A stretch of 64,000 nucleotides of DNA from Perognathus longimembris pacificus (GCF_023159225.1 NC_063166.1:45811149-45875148), one strand, 5' to 3'; numbered from the stretch's first letter, positions 1-12,470 are shown. A program made the numbers and translations. The notes: generated by a model from the sequence alone, not told the origin.

Positions 1-600
1 GTGCCCCTCGGTAGATGAATGGATCAAGAAAATGTGGCACATATACACAATGGAATTTTATGCTTCTATTAGAAAGAATGGCATTGCCCCATTCATAAGG
101 AACATGACTTGGCAAACACATAAGATGAAGCTAAACAAATTGAACTTCAAATTTTGGAAACAAGAGGTTTATCGTTGTTGTTATTTTGTTGTTATTATTT
201 CTAATGCACTATGTGAAATTATTTCTTTTTTCTTTTGTTTATCTTCCCTAAGGTTTAGCCCCTGTTGTCACTGTATTTGATTTTGATACCCTTGGTATTG
301 TATATGTTTGTCTGAATCAGGGAAGGGAAGGAGAACATCAAAATGGTGAGACAAAGGGTAATATGGGAACCAATGCAACAGCATTATCTACATGACAACA
401 TGTAGTAAAGCAAACAACTTGGGGTGTGGGGTTCTTGAGGAGGAGGAAAGGTGGGAGAAACATAAGGGAGGGGTAACAAATTTGGCAAGAAATGTACTAA
501 CTACCTTATGTAACACCCTCTGTACATCACCTTGACAATAAAAATTAAAAATAAAATAACATATATAAAATGATATATAAAATAAAAAAATAAAATAATA
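1..600 (+). mobile_element. L1 3' end (ORF2 C-terminus and 3'UTR), 5' cut by window edge
   Basis: The first 110 bases encode the end of L1 ORF2 (MWHIYTMEFYASIRKNGI is readable from base 32), matching the better preserved copy at 56009-56449. The 3'UTR follows, with the polypurine stretch near 425-475 and the closing signature 'aagaaatgtactaactacc' then 'caataaaaattaaaaataaa'. The tail is A-rich and runs into a short GA run at 600-612. It is an inactive fragment; its true 5' end lies outside the window. Confidence 0.88.
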
Positions 601-612
601 GAGAGAGAGAGG

Positions 613-2679
613 GAGACGTTCACATAATGAAAAATGCTCACATGCCATCCCAATATAACTAGCTTTTTTTCACTTTGTCAGCTCAAGTTTTTAAGTTCCA
701 TATTTCTTGTGTTCACTCACTGAAACAGGTTTATGAAAGACACAGGAGGCTGGCAATATACACTATACTGGCTACTATACACTTTATAGATTAACCTATT
801 CTCTGTGACTCTCATGACTCATTGACAATGGAGAAAGTTTCAGATGGTCCCTCAGCTCTGGGAAGAAGTTGAACAACCAGATAACTATTTATACCCTAGT
901 ATCCAGTTCATCAATATTTAAAAAGTTCTCATATTGTAGCTGGTCAAGTATTCAGGAATATTTTCAGATTTATGTTCTTTAATAAAACAAGTTTTTATGT
1001 GTAATAACTTGACCATACTTTTGAAAACATAAATGATATAAGATATTTATGATCCATGCACAATGCCTAGCATGTTGTGAAGATATACTTGCTATAATTT
1101 AAATGAACAGAAAAATCAATCAACCCATCTATCAATCAATCAGATCTTAACACTGTATCATTGTTTTACTATAAACAGGTTGGAATGTAAGATGATGTTT
1201 GAGTTCTCCATGTAAGACAAAACTTAGCAAGCATTTGGTCCATGAGATTTCACATGAATATGAAGCCTATTGGATTATGATTATCAACAATAGACATCAA
1301 ATATAGAAAAAAAAATTTCTATCATATGTCACATAAACCATAGAATTATTATTTGGTAAGTAAAGGAATTTGATTCCCCATCTTACCTCCTTGCCACTAA
1401 AAGTATCTAAGAAGGCCAATATATTCTGCTTCAAGGTTACCTGAGATTAATCAATGTATAAACAGCCACTATAACCATTCTCATATGTGGAATATATTGT
1501 TAAACAGTACATTCACATACCAGTGGCAAATCTAGGATTTATTTCTCTATAACGTCTTTCCCAAATCTGTGTCATGTCCTTATTGAAGATTAAATAATCT
1601 CACTTTCTTCATATAAAAATAAGATTCTAATATGTATCTCCAGTATCATTATGAAGATAAAGTTATACAACAAAAAAAGAAAGTCTCACTGTAATGGAGT
1701 GCCACAAAAATATGTGTGGATTATCAAATCATGTCTATCCCAGATGTGCTCACTAGAGAAGGTTCAGTTTGGAATGACTAACTCTACTATATGCACAAAT
1801 TTTGGTAGCATACCTCTGTATGACTGATGCAGAGCCAAGAAAACAATTTTCCAGTAGCTACTTGGCAGAAACGGTCATTAGTAATACTCAAGAATGTCAT
1901 AGGTTTTAGACTTAAATCCTAATGAAGTCAAAGCACCATCACTTACTGCCTCAGTTTGACCATTTGTTTCTGTAAATAATGAAATGAAAGCTTGTGGGCT
2001 TTGCTAAAAAGAAAATATTTGAGTGATTTTGACCTTCATGAATGACAAAGCAATACCATATTCTTGTTTTGTTTTGTTTCCATTTTGAGATATAAAGATA
2101 TAAAATATCCTTGAAAAGAATTTCTCCCTGAAAATAGGACTCCTTTGATTAAATTATGCTTCTAGAAATATTTTTTTTAATAGTGAGGATGTTTAGCTTC
2201 TCTTTTGTGTCCTTGGAATGTCTGGAAGTATCATCTGTGGTTTTGTACCTACTGATCACAGAAGATCTGAAGACAGTGGGACTTATGAGTCTATAATCTG
2301 ACAGAATTGCCAAAGGATTCTATGGAAACCAAGTGAAAGGTGTAGAGGAATCCCCCTTTTTGAATCCCTAGAAACAGCAGGTTTAGACAAGTTAGTGGGC
2401 CTAGGGAAGAGCAAACCTAAGCCTAATAACAGGAGCCCAAAGCAGCTTGACCTAGAGCTGTTTGACCTTGGCAAAAGAAAGGAGGGAGAGATCAAACATA
2501 ATTGTTACTCCATTTGCATGTTTTAAATAAGTTAAATGGGTACTCAGTAAATATCACTCACACCCAGAACCAAGAATTAAACAAGGAAAGAGTAATGGCA
2601 ATTACTCTTTGTGATCACTGCCAATTCTGCTTCTGTATGTTTGCTATCACATGCACTAGCACCCTTTTACCCTATGACC
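613..2679. other. AT-rich intergenic DNA, no gene recognised
   Basis: Both strands carry frequent stops and I recognise no conserved motif, SINE or L1 3' end. A minus-strand frame of 70 codons at 2283-2495 has no recognisable domain and may lie in the LTR-like region described next. Confidence 0.5.
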
Positions 2680-2872
2680 ACCTGCTAGTGGTACATGTGA
2701 TATTTGCCTTTAAAAGCCCAGCCCTATTTAGCCTCCGGGCTGTTTTGTCATCAGCCTGTGGTGGCAAGCAGACACTGTGCACAGCTAAATAAAGACTCCT
2801 AGCCCAATTGACTGAGTGCTGATGACTGTTGTTGTGGGTTCAAGGTCCACCTGGGTATCCAGTATACAACAG
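2680..2872 (+). mobile_element. Probable LTR 3' part (R/U5-like), family unknown
   Basis: The segment has a TATA-like 'cctttaaaagccc' near 2708, a polyadenylation signal AATAAA at 2788-2793, and an end in CA at 'gtatacaaca' (2872). That order and spacing is typical of retroviral LTRs. I could not fix the 5' end; it may reach back to about 2230-2300. I see no clear target duplication, so this stays a candidate. Confidence 0.4.
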
Positions 2873-2924
2873 GTTCTGATGGATGCCATTAGCAAGGCAA
2901 TGCTACAATTGCTTAAAAACTGGC

Positions 2925-3045
2925 TGGAGAAAAATGAGGGAGAGGGTAAACAAGTATGACAAGAAATGTACTCACTGCCTTACATATGCAACTGTAACCC
3001 TTCTGTACCTCAACTTGGCAATAAAATTAAATTTAAAAACTGGCT
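2925..3045 (+). mobile_element. L1 3'UTR end fragment
   Basis: The segment reads 'aagaaatgtactcactgcc', then the 'gtaaccc..ctgtacctcaactt' block and 'ggcaataaaattaaatt', the terminal signature shared by all L1 3' ends in this window. It is a heavily 5'-truncated copy, directly downstream of the LTR-like segment. Confidence 0.75.
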
Positions 3046-4093
3046 GGAGTTTATTCTCTTTTAAATGACACCAAGTGCAATTCAGAAATGTGAGAGTCAT
3101 ACAGTTAGAGTTCTTAAGAAAGTTCACGTATAGAGAAGAAAATATGCCCACTCAGGACTCTACTGGCAGAGTGCCTGAGACAGCACCATTTTGCTTAACT
3201 TGCCTGAAGAAAGGTGTTTTTAGGATTCTGTGAACAACTTTGATATTGAGGTCTTTTCTGATTCTGACACTTATATTGTCAACAATTTCATTTTTTTCAG
3301 CATTCAGCAGGATTTTTCTTTCTCCTTGTGAATTTTCTTTTGAAAAGTGTTGAGCTATTATCACAGCCCAGTAAACAGAACACTTCTATGAAGAATTCCT
3401 GCTCCTGCAGACCCAGGCCTTCAGACAGGACAATGGAGCCAAATCCATTAATTGTCATCCCCAGATTGAATGGGAGAGACTTCCACAAAGCACACCCCTG
3501 GGAAAGCTATCAGCACCAAGGACTCCTCCAGTTTAGAATATTTGACCATAGAGTCTGACAAAAACACAAAAGGTATTTTTCTCCTTCTTTGCTTATATTT
3601 AGACAATAATTTAAAATAGATTAGAGAAAGATTTAATACTCAGGAGGGGTTTGTTTTTATAAAGGAACTCTGAAACACTCCAGATTGTTAACAATTATAA
3701 TTGTCCTTTCACTACTGAATATGCAAATAATAACGCTGTGACCACAAGGATACTGTTTTACTTTAGACTGACATTTGTGCAAAAATATGTGGTGTTAGAC
3801 TGGAACCTTAAATAGGTACCACTGATTATTATGTTGAAACCAATGTAACATTATCCAACCTTTGTACAGTGACAGCAAATTGTCTTAACAGTGCTGGAAA
3901 AAATAATTGACAAACCAGGTTCAACTATTTCCAAATTGTCTGAAGATATAATTAACCATAAGATAAAGTAAGTACTCAGCTAATCGAAATCCAATTATTG
4001 CTTTTGACTACCTTCTTATCTAATAAAAATGTTGTCCTCATCTTTACCAAACTTAGTGTACTTATGACATATATACTTGTGTATATTTGTATA
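3046..4093. other. AT-rich DNA without a recognised element
   Basis: Open frames of 63-76 codons overlap on both strands at 3152-3558 but match nothing I recognise and have no splice or promoter context. I see no SINE or L1 signature. Confidence 0.45.
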
Positions 4094-4308
4094 TTTTTTT
4101 TAATTTTTATTTTTTGGCCAGTCCTGGGGCTTGGACTCAGGGCCTGAGCACTGTCCCTGGCTTCTTTTTGCTCAAGGCTAGCACTCTACCACTTGAGCCA
4201 CAGCGCCACTTCTGGCCATTTTCTGTATATGTGGTGCTGGGGAATTGAACCCAGGGCCTTCTGTATATGAGGCAGGCACTCTTGCCACTAGGCCATATCC
4301 CCAGCCCT
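4094..4308 (-). mobile_element. IDL-Geo dimeric SINE
   Basis: A T-run (tail on the minus strand) precedes 'ggccagtcctggggcttgg', the Geo half, then the ID-like half ending 'ggccatatccccagccc'. Flanks carry a TATATTTTTT-like short duplication. The ID-like half retains the B-box-like 'gaattgaacccagg' (reverse strand GGTTCAATTC). Confidence 0.93.
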
Positions 4309-4324
4309 TATTCATATATTTTTT

Positions 4325-4765
4325 GTACTTAAGATAAGTGTTAAATTATTTCATCCACTTTTAGTTGATTTTTATATATGGCCATGGAAAGAGTCATATT
4401 TCTTCTCCTTCCATGAGATGATCCATTTTTTTTTCCAACAGCTACTCAAGATTGTCCTCTTTCTGTTGTGTACTTCTGGCTGTAATAATAAGTAAGTTGT
4501 AAATGTGTGGATTGGTTTCCAGACTCTATTCTGTTTCATTTGTCTATGTGTCTGTTTTTTATACCAATACTCCTACTTTGGTTACTACAGCCTTGTAGTA
4601 TATAGTATATTTTGAAGTCATTTAGTATGATATCTCTAGCTTTGGTCTTTGGCTCAAGAGTGCTTTAGCTATTTGGGACTTTTTGTGTTTCCATACAAGT
4701 TTTGTGATTTTTTTTATATCTCTGTAAAGAATATCATTGGAATTTTAATAGGAATTGCCACAAAG
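4325..4765 (-). mobile_element. Old L1 ORF2 fragment
   Basis: The block around 4510-4750 ('tttgtctatgtgtctgttttt', 'ggttactacagccttgtagta', 'gctatttggg') is the antisense of a widely conserved mammalian L1 ORF2 region. It is far more diverged than the young L1 at 20.7-29.0 kb, so it is an old lineage. Confidence 0.65.
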
Positions 4766-5060
4766 ATGACAGTGGGATGTGATGCACTTGTTCATGAGAA
4801 TTGATGATTCCACAATGCATGCATACTTCAAAACATCACGTTGCAGATGATAAAAACATGTTATCTACCAACTTAACATAATATCAGTATCTTTAAGTAG
4901 TTGTACAAAGGAGCTACCATTAAACAAAGCACATTATGAATAATATGTCTTAATCAATGTCACCCCTCTCATCCCTCCCCTACCCACACTTTTCATCACT
5001 ATTCTTAATTTTGTAGTATAGACAGATCTATCTCTATATCTATATTTATATCTATATCTA
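4766..5060. repeat. Old interspersed repeat, copy A (possibly L1 3'UTR-derived)
   Basis: The block 'tgtacaaaggagctaccat' to 'caatgtcacccctctcatcc' recurs at 29141-29330 and 48661-48750. It may be the antisense 3'UTR of an old rodent L1. A short (TATC)n-like run sits near 5027-5062. Confidence 0.4.
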
Positions 5061-5069
5061 TAATTTTGT

Positions 5070-5562
5070 TTTTCAGTGCCAGTACTGGGACTTGAACTCA
5101 GGGCCTCTCACTCATGCTTAGATGCTCAAAGCTGGCACACTACTACCTGATACATGCTTTCATTTCTGAAATAAGTTGTTATTATTTAACTTTCTTTTTT
5201 TGGGGGGGGGGCCAGTCCTGGGCCTTGAACTCAGGGCCTGAGCACTGTCCCTGGCTTCTTTTTGCTCAAGGCTAGCACTCTACCACTTGAGCCACAGCGC
5301 CACTTATGGCCGTTTTCCATATATGTGGTGCTGGGGAATCGAACCCAGGGCCTCATGTATACAAGGCAAGCACTCTTGCCACTAGGCCATATCCCCAGCC
5401 CCTAACCTTCTTAATTAAATAGATATCCTGTCTTAGTAAATAATTTGAATCTCACACGAGGTTTGCAAGTTAGCCTGCTGTTAGGACTGATTGGCTATAG
5501 TACATTATCCTCAGTTTCCTGAATAGCTAGAAGTACAGGTGTAAGCCACCAGTGCCCAGCTT
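5070..5562 (-). mobile_element. B1-like/Geo SINE, diverged and interrupted
   Basis: The Geo half is visible at about 5075-5155 ('gggacttgaactcagggcct') and the B1-like head at about 5470-5562 ('tgaatagctagaagtacagg', 'gtaagccaccagtgcccagc'). The IDL-Geo SINE at 5194-5401 sits between them, so the B1-like/Geo element is the older of the two. Confidence 0.6.
5194..5401 (-). mobile_element. IDL-Geo SINE nested in an older SINE
   Basis: A T-run and a G-run precede 'ggccagtcctgggccttgaa'; the far end is 'ggccatatccccagcc'. The flanks 'taactttctt' and 'taaccttctt' form a 10-bp target duplication with one mismatch. Confidence 0.92.
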
Positions 5563-8407
5563 AGCATGTGAAGTCTTAACAGCAAGCATTGTTTCAAAAT
5601 TTCAACTGTGTGATTTGTTGACATGATTTGGAAATAGGATCTCCATTCACATTCCCTAGAAACAAGGCTGTAAATACAGATTTGGTTTCCTGATTTTGGT
5701 TGAGAGTGTCTTGTACAAGGAAAGTCTGTAGAAGAAGTGACTAAGAAAAGGGGTTATGGTAGGTATTGGTGGTGTGTCAGGTAAAGTTCAGCCCAGTGCA
5801 TCTCAAAAGATGATTCTCACAAGAACAAAGCAAATCCATAGCATATAACAAGAATTATGCAACAGGACCCAGCAGGAGACATCTCTTGAATACCTATAAA
5901 TAAATATGTCACTTGAAAATATGTCATGTAAAAATAGAATAAATATGCTCTCCAAGGTTGAAGGATAGAAGAACAATATAAGTAAATCCACTGTATTTTT
6001 ATACCTTTCACATATTTTAGTGTTCTTTCATAATATAAATATTCAATCGGGAAGTGAACTTACATAGCTTGCATAAATTGACAATAGTTACCTTATCATA
6101 TATATATATATATATCAGATTATTTATTGAGATTTTAACTTGGATTTCCTTGATGACTAATGAATGATTTTAAGCATATTTCTATGTGCTTATGGAAACG
6201 TTTCTATATCATTTTAAAACGTTTAACCAAATGACTTGCCAGTTTATGTTGGGATGATTTGTCATTTTTTTATTAGGGTTACACATGAATCTGTACATCA
6301 CTTAGATATTGTCTTCAAATTTATGAACATAAGCAACCCAATTTAAACTTTATTTTTTGTTTCATTTTGCTACATTTGCTTTAGCTATTGTTGTGAGTTT
6401 TGTCTCAATTTGGTTTTCTTGTTCATTACTCTACAAATAATATTCTAATGCTTGCCTAGGTACTTACTGAAAATACTCTCCACACCCTTAAAAATCTTCA
6501 CAATCATTTTGGTAAGAAAACTTTAGACAAAGTTTGCTTCCTTCCCTTCATTTTAACTCTAACACTCTATTTGGTCACATAATATTTATTTTCATATCTG
6601 AAATCTTCTTTTTCTTTTATTAAATTTGTTTTTTTCACATTTTCATTAGCATCAGTTAGGTGTACAAGGAAGATACAGTTTGACATGCCTATCTACTTAT
6701 ACGATTTACTTTGATAAGACTCACCCTTTTGAAACCTTTCTTTCCTTCACCCATCTGATTGTTGATTCATCAATGACCTGGCCCCCACTGCACTTGTTTC
6801 TTCTTAATTAGCTTACCAGAGGAAGGACTCTATTGACAGCATTCATCAGAAAGAGATCAGTCCTATCCAGTCTTAAGAGAATTCTATTTTGGGTAAGAAA
6901 CTTCTCACTTGCTTTTGATTTCTCCTTGTTTCCAATGTGAAAACTGGAAAAGACTTTCATAGATGTTCCTAAGGCCAACAGTAAACTATTAGGTATCATT
7001 CTGCAGTTGTAATCAAATGTATCACAAAGAAAACACTGTCAAAGTTATATGTCAGAATGTTAGGCATACTGGGCACTAAGATGTAAGGTTTCTCTGTTTT
7101 TCTGTATTTTCATAACAAAACATGCCATGGCATTATTGTACAGTTACTTTTATTCCACAACCATTATGGAAATTGACACAACTAAGTTGTATAATAACTG
7201 CATTGAAAATGGTTTTGTAGTAACTTTACATGAATAATTGCTGTAAGAAATATTGACACTATTTCCAGGTCAATTTATATTGCCATTTGTAGTGATTGAT
7301 ACCCAAGAAAATTACTATGATGCAGGATTTAGAGTATATCACCAAAAATCCAAATAAAACTTAGAGCATAAAATATTTTGTAAAAATGTATCTTTGAGAA
7401 TCTGCTTCATATCTAGTACACAATGCCTAATTAGGTTAGGAATGGATGCACTGGCTAAGTGATCAACACTAAGTTTTAAATTCTAGTTTCAAAAAAAGAG
7501 TTAAGAGGCAGAAATATGGAAATAAAGACTTGAGAGCTATTTTTCAATAGTGTAAGGTAATATGAACAAAGATGAAATTAATCCAAATGAACAATACTTT
7601 CAAATTCATGATATGTAGGAGATAAATATTTCCACTTCCTAGACCTTGTGTCTTGCCAGTGAGGATCAATTAATTTTTCTACAAAACTTACATTTTATAT
7701 TCATAGTCCACCATGTACTAATCCTCATGCCCTCCTGACTTCACCTTGCATCACTCCTTTGGCTCACTGCTATATTCTGGAAGCTTTCATCTTCTAAATT
7801 CATCTTGATAAAGGGCATTTTCATCAAGGCTTCCTTGAGATATGAGTGACTTTACTGAGACACTCAGTAAACAGGAGCTGGTACTATTTAGCCAGAGAAA
7901 GAGAAAACTTAGGTAAATATAGCATACTTTTATATTCTTAAAAGAGAAGGGCTGCCCTATGGAAAGAATGTAATCTGTTGTTGGAAACATGAGATAGATG
8001 CAGCACCAACTATGGAATACTATGGAAGAAGGACAATTGTGTTCATAAGGAAGACCCGCTAATAATTAAGCATGGTTGAAATTGAGTGGCATGGGTTTGG
8101 CTAGTTTTCTGTCTTTGGGGGCTTTCATTTTTGCAGATGCTTAGTGTCTGCCCACTTGGAATTTGTAAAAGGGCTTAGATGAAAGATGGAAGGATGAAAA
8201 CTGAGTCATAACCCACTATTATGGCATCAAATCAAAATGACTGGATCTTGACCAGCATTTATAAAATGAATATGATAAATTTATTTTATACTAGCAGTGA
8301 TTTGCAATTATTAAATAAAATTTACAAGTACAAATGACTTTAAAAATAATACAAACAGAATGTTGTAGGGTTGTCCTCAGAATAAATTCCACTATACATT
8401 TTCCTGT
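5563..8407. other. AT-rich intergenic DNA, no gene recognised
   Basis: A (TA)n run lies at about 6098-6115. A weak block at 6640-6740 ('aggtgtacaaggaagataca') may be a further diverged relative of repeat copies A-C. Open frames on the minus strand (5803-6011, 6808-6999, 7787-7990) are 62-67 codons, low-complexity or hydrophobic, and have no supporting context. Confidence 0.5.
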
Positions 8408-8425
8408 AGATAGGTATTTAAACAT
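8408..8425 (+). repeat. Target-site duplication of the 5S retropseudogene
   Basis: AGATAGGTATTTAAACAT is repeated exactly at 8514-8531. Because 'aga' also ends the 5S part, the non-ambiguous duplication is 15 bp. This length is typical of L1-endonuclease-mediated insertion. Confidence 0.92.
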
Positions 8426-8516
8426 GTCTACGGCCATACCACCCTGAATGCACCCAATCTCGTCTGATCTCGGAAGCTAAGCAGGGTCGGGGCCTGGTTA
8501 GTACTTGGATGGGAGA
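8426..8516 (+). pseudogene. 5S rRNA retropseudogene, 3'-truncated and tailless
   Basis: The sequence begins 'gtctacggccataccaccct' and runs to 'ggatgggaga', so it contains the first ~90 nt of the ~120-nt 5S rRNA. It has box A-like 'agctaagcaggg' and the start of box C, and lacks the last ~30 nt and the terminator. Three changes from the mammalian 5S I know (aaCgcG..cccG to aatgca..ccca) are CpG transitions, and one G is inserted in 'gtcggggcc'. There is no A tail. It is flanked by the identical 18-mer 'agataggtatttaaacat' at 8408-8425 and 8514-8531, the downstream copy overlapping the last three bases. It is not expected to yield 5S RNA. Confidence 0.93.
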
Positions 8517-8827
8517 TAGGTATTTAAACATATATGTAGTATTTATCTGTCTATCGTTTATATATATGTTTATCATCTGTTCAGGTGTTAGACCTACAAT
8601 GAGTGATTTTTATATCTATAGTTCTGTCTCTGCTAGCATTTTATAAATAGCTAAGATGTGCTGAGCCTCTCTAATGTACCCAGCTTGACATTTTGTTTTA
8701 TTCTTTAAAATACCTCTGAGGGAAGAACTTTCATGTATATGTATGCACTGTATATGTAACACAAAGATATACTATATGTATTATTACATGTAATAAGAAA
8801 TATATATATATATTCTGATTTCAGGAC

Positions 8828-9047
8828 CTTTTTTGTGCTAGCACTGGGCCTTGCACTCAGGACTTGAGTGCTATTTCATAGCTTTCTTACTTAAGGTTAG
8901 TCTTCTACGACTTCAACGATAGCCCCACATCTAGCTTTTTGCTGGTTCACTGGAGATCAGAGTATTGGACTGCCTTCAAACTATGATCCTCAGATCTCCA
9001 CCTCCTGAGTAGCCAGGATTACAGGCCTCAGCCACCAGCACCCAGCT
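8828..9047 (-). mobile_element. B1-like/Geo SINE
   Basis: The Geo half lies first ('gtgctagcactgggccttgc'), then a linker ('ctggttcactggagatcaga') and the B1-like head ending 'gattacaggcctcagccacc' and 'agcacccagct'. It is moderately diverged. Confidence 0.88.
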
Positions 9048-9959
9048 GATTTTTGTTGCTTTTTAACACTGGCATTCAAAGTCAAAGCCTTCTGAATATA
9101 AGCCATCATTGACTGATATTCTCAGCTCAATTGTTTACAATTTTATGACAGTAAGTCATAGACATGATGTTTCTTCATTTATAAGTAATTTGTAAGCATT
9201 TATTTTTATTAACATATCAATTGTACCAAGGGATTTCTTTCTGGAATTTCTATATAGAAACACAATATCCATTCATCAATCTCATTCCTTTCTTGCTCTT
9301 TCTTGTTTGCCTATTCCTCTGAACAGGAGATTCTCATTTTAAAATATAATTATCAAAGATAAAAAACACCTATCATGATGTAGTGTTCTATGGATTTGAC
9401 ATGTATGAATAGACATGTGACCACCATGTAATCATGGTACAGAAAATCAAGGTATAGAAAAATTTCATCACTCACCCCTAAAGTCCCTACATCTCCTTAT
9501 CAACCTTTCTCCATTCCCAAGCTGGCAGAAATGGGAATGTTTACTGTTCCTGTAGTTTTGTATTCATTTACAGGAAAGTCATGTAATAGTGCATTCTCTC
9601 AGTATTTTCTGGATTCTGAGAAACCATACATGTTTCTTTATGTGCCAGAGTTTGTTCTATCTTATTGTGTACCAAGGAGACAGCAAAAAGAAAAAAAAAT
9701 ACTGCCTTCTATGAGTATCTCACTATTTGTTGTTTTCTTGTCTGAGGAGTACTTTCATAGGTTTTGAGAGGAAGTGTGGGGAAACCAACTCATGATCTTC
9801 AATGTATATGTGTGAGAATGAAACTAAGTAAACCTAGGGAATCCAAATTTCTGCCTGCTCTCCTTCCCTGTCACTTCTAATCTAGATCAATACCTCTGCC
9901 TCTACTTTGCAGTATTGATAGATATCACTGTCTTTTCTACCTTGAGCCAGGCCCGGGCC
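9048..9959. other. AT-rich DNA without a recognised gene
   Basis: The phrase 'ttattaacatatcaattgta' near 9207 resembles the start of old antisense L1 3'UTRs, but it is too short to call. The plus frame at 9531-9767 (78 codons) has no recognisable domain. Confidence 0.4.
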
Positions 9960-10515
9960 TTTCTTTCTCCTGTGCAATGCACCTGTTAAGCCACAACTAC
10001 TTCTACTGGCTTCCTTCAAGTTCTATCAGAGCAAGCAGAAAAGAATGTCTGGAATCAAAGCTGTCACTTCACCCCTGGAACCCAACTTGCTATGGCTCCT
10101 AATCAGAATGAAATCCATAAACCTTACTGTTCTTCAAGGCCCACCATTTTCAGCCTTCCAGGCACCTTTCTCCACTCTCTTTACTTCTCTGTTATCTGAT
10201 ATCGAACCCCTCTGGTAGGCATGCATACTTTTGCCTGTTTCTCACAGATACCCATTTACTATGGATAGTAACCTATTAGGCTCCTTTTGAGTCGACTTCA
10301 TTCATTCCACTTTTTTGGCTCCAGTGCCACACATCTGAGAGCTTATTTCCACTTACATAAATGATTGGTCTTTACAGCACTTTATGTCTGTTTCTTTTAT
10401 TCTTCATTTAATTTAACCTCACTGACATGCGTTGAACTCATTTGCTCATACTTCTTCTACAGACTATTGTGTGGCTTTCTTTTGTCTAAGCACAGTGCTT
10501 AGAACCTAGTGGTTT
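9960..10515 (+). repeat. Possible L2 (LINE-2) remnant
   Basis: A pyrimidine-rich block with 'gttcttcaaggcccaccatt' followed by 'taagcacagtgcttagaacc' follows the order of an L2 3' region (the 'aaggcccagctc' block, then a 'cacagtgcctggca' block). Divergence is high, so this is tentative. Confidence 0.35.
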
Positions 10516-10854
10516 GTCATGAGACATCAGGAGATGAAAAGTAGATGCGGGGAAGGTATTTTCTAGTCATTACAAGGAAACTTGCCAGGGAGCAAGTAAA
10601 GGTAACACATCATCTCTGATCCTATTTCTTCTTTTTGTGAGTGGACATTATGATTTATACCTGGGACGATTGGTATATGAGACTAAACAAAAATTTACAG
10701 TAGAAAATGTCTGACAGAAAGCCCTTTACACAAATGGGGTTAGTAAAAATTGAGAAATCAATGAATGTTGAAGAAAAAAATACAACCAAGATATCTAATG
10801 ATCTCTATGGAAAGTGTCTTGCAAGATTTTCCAGTCTCTAGAGTCCATCCATGT

Positions 10855-11415
10855 TAGAGTCCATATGGTCTCCCTCATGGGGAATAACTAGCACAGATTT
10901 AGGCAAGTCACAGCAAAGGATCACAAGAATCCAATAGCGATACCCTTATGAACACATAAGATGATGCTAAGTGAAATGAAATCCATGTTATGGGAACAAC
11001 TGTTATATCACTGTTGTAACTACTTTCAGCGTGCTATGTGAAACTGTAGCTTCTATTATTGATTATCTTCTTGTATCCCCTTCCTGTGGTTGTATCTGCA
11101 CTGTCTCTGTATCTTATCTGAGTACATTGGAAAACGTGTATACGGGTATTAGAACTAGGAAACTGAAAGGGAATACCAAAATCGAGAGAGACAGGGTAAA
11201 AAAGACAAACGACTACAAAAGCAATATTTGCAAAACTGTTTGGTGTAAATGAACTGAACATCTCATGGCGGGGGGGGGGGGGGAAGGGAAAAGGAGAGGG
11301 GGAGGAGGGAATGAGGGAGGAGGTAACAAACAGTACAAGAAATGTATCCAATGCCTAAGGTATGAAACTGTAACCTCTCTGTACATCAGTTTGACAATAA
11401 AAATTAAAAAAGAAA
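10855..11415 (+). mobile_element. L1 3'UTR fragment with G-rich tract
   Basis: It starts in the ORF2/3'UTR junction zone ('gtccatatggtctccctcat') and follows the 3'UTR of the full-length copy through 'cagcgtgctatgtgaaactg' to 'gacaataaaaattaaaaaag'. A G-only run of about 14 bases near 11268 opens the polypurine tract (11266-11325). The open frame on each strand here is only 3'UTR sequence. Confidence 0.9.
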
Positions 11416-11991
11416 AGATTTTCCAGTGTAATGACAGGAGTAAATTCAGATAATCTTCAAGAATTAAGTGGAATTTACAATGCCTTCATTCAATTCTCCA
11501 AAGCATAAAGTATCTGAGATTAAGAAATACCTGTGTGCTTTATGGCTTGGAAAATTAATAGTATTTATCATAATCTGGGAGTCTCTGGTGGAGATGTGAA
11601 AGCTGTTGTAGCTGTTGGCTCTCAGTCTCCAGGGAAGTCTTGGTAGAGAGAGAATGGGACTTTCCAGTGGGTACCTCTCTCCCAGGACAGGCTGCTGCTG
11701 TTTCTAACATGCACAGAGAGCCATTTTCTTGCTCCATTCAAAGGGAACACATCTCCCTTCAGTGTCATCAGCCTCAGCCTAAAGTCCCTTTTCAGTAAAA
11801 TTATTTCAAAGCTAAATCATTTGGGAACATTATTGTCATCCCCAAAACACTTGCCAGTCTTTAGTCCTTTTGTGAAATGCATTCTTCTTCACCTCTGCCA
11901 AAGTTATCCTCTCTTCTTGACTTACTTATTGTTCTTACTCAAATTTTTTATTAGGTCCAGAAAAATCTATTTTTATTCTTCACTTCTTGAA
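11416..11991. other. Unassigned DNA
   Basis: A minus-strand frame of 60 codons at 11555-11737 and a plus frame from 11821 show no family features. No repeat is recognised. Confidence 0.4.
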
Positions 11992-12066
11992 ATCCTCCTC
12001 CTCCTCCTCCTCCTCCTCCTTCCCCTCCCTCCTCCCCCTTCCCCCCCCCCCCCTCTTCCTTCTTCT
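11992..12066 (+). repeat. (CTC)n then C-rich pyrimidine tract
   Basis: About ten CTC units are followed by 'ccctccctcctccccc' and a C-run. The complement is a polypurine/G-rich tract. Confidence 0.9.
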
Positions 12067-12330
12067 GGATATAATATACAACATGCCTTAAATAGGAACA
12101 TAATCCCCTGAAATCTATCCAGTTGTGCACTGTTCATGTCTTTGTTTTTCACTTGCCTGAATCCTTCTTGTTAGATAGAATTTCCTATAAATTCTACTCA
12201 ACAGAGTTTCCTGCAATTGTAGGAATGTTGTAGGTCTCTGACGTTTGATTCTTTTGGCCAATTCAATCAACTCAACATCAGTTTGATTTGTTGTCTCTTG
12301 ACTTATTGTCTTGTATGTCCTGATCCACAC

Positions 12331-12470
12331 CTTTACCATAACCATGAACATATCCATTACCATATCCATACCATTTCCATTACCACATACCATTACTATA
12401 TACATTACTGTACACATAGCATATACATTAACATACACAACTTACACATGTATAATACACACTTAGTATA
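12331..12470 (+). repeat. Degenerate 'cattaccatat' tandem array
   Basis: Imperfect repeats of roughly 11-12 bases (cattaccatatc, catttccattacca, cattactatataca, cattactgtacaca) fill this segment. The His/Tyr-rich frame on the plus strand is a by-product of the repeat. Confidence 0.6.

Noticed and set aside
11034..11351. 105-codon minus-strand frame
   Set aside because: Antisense of an L1 3'UTR and its polypurine tract; similar frames recur over other L1 3' ends.
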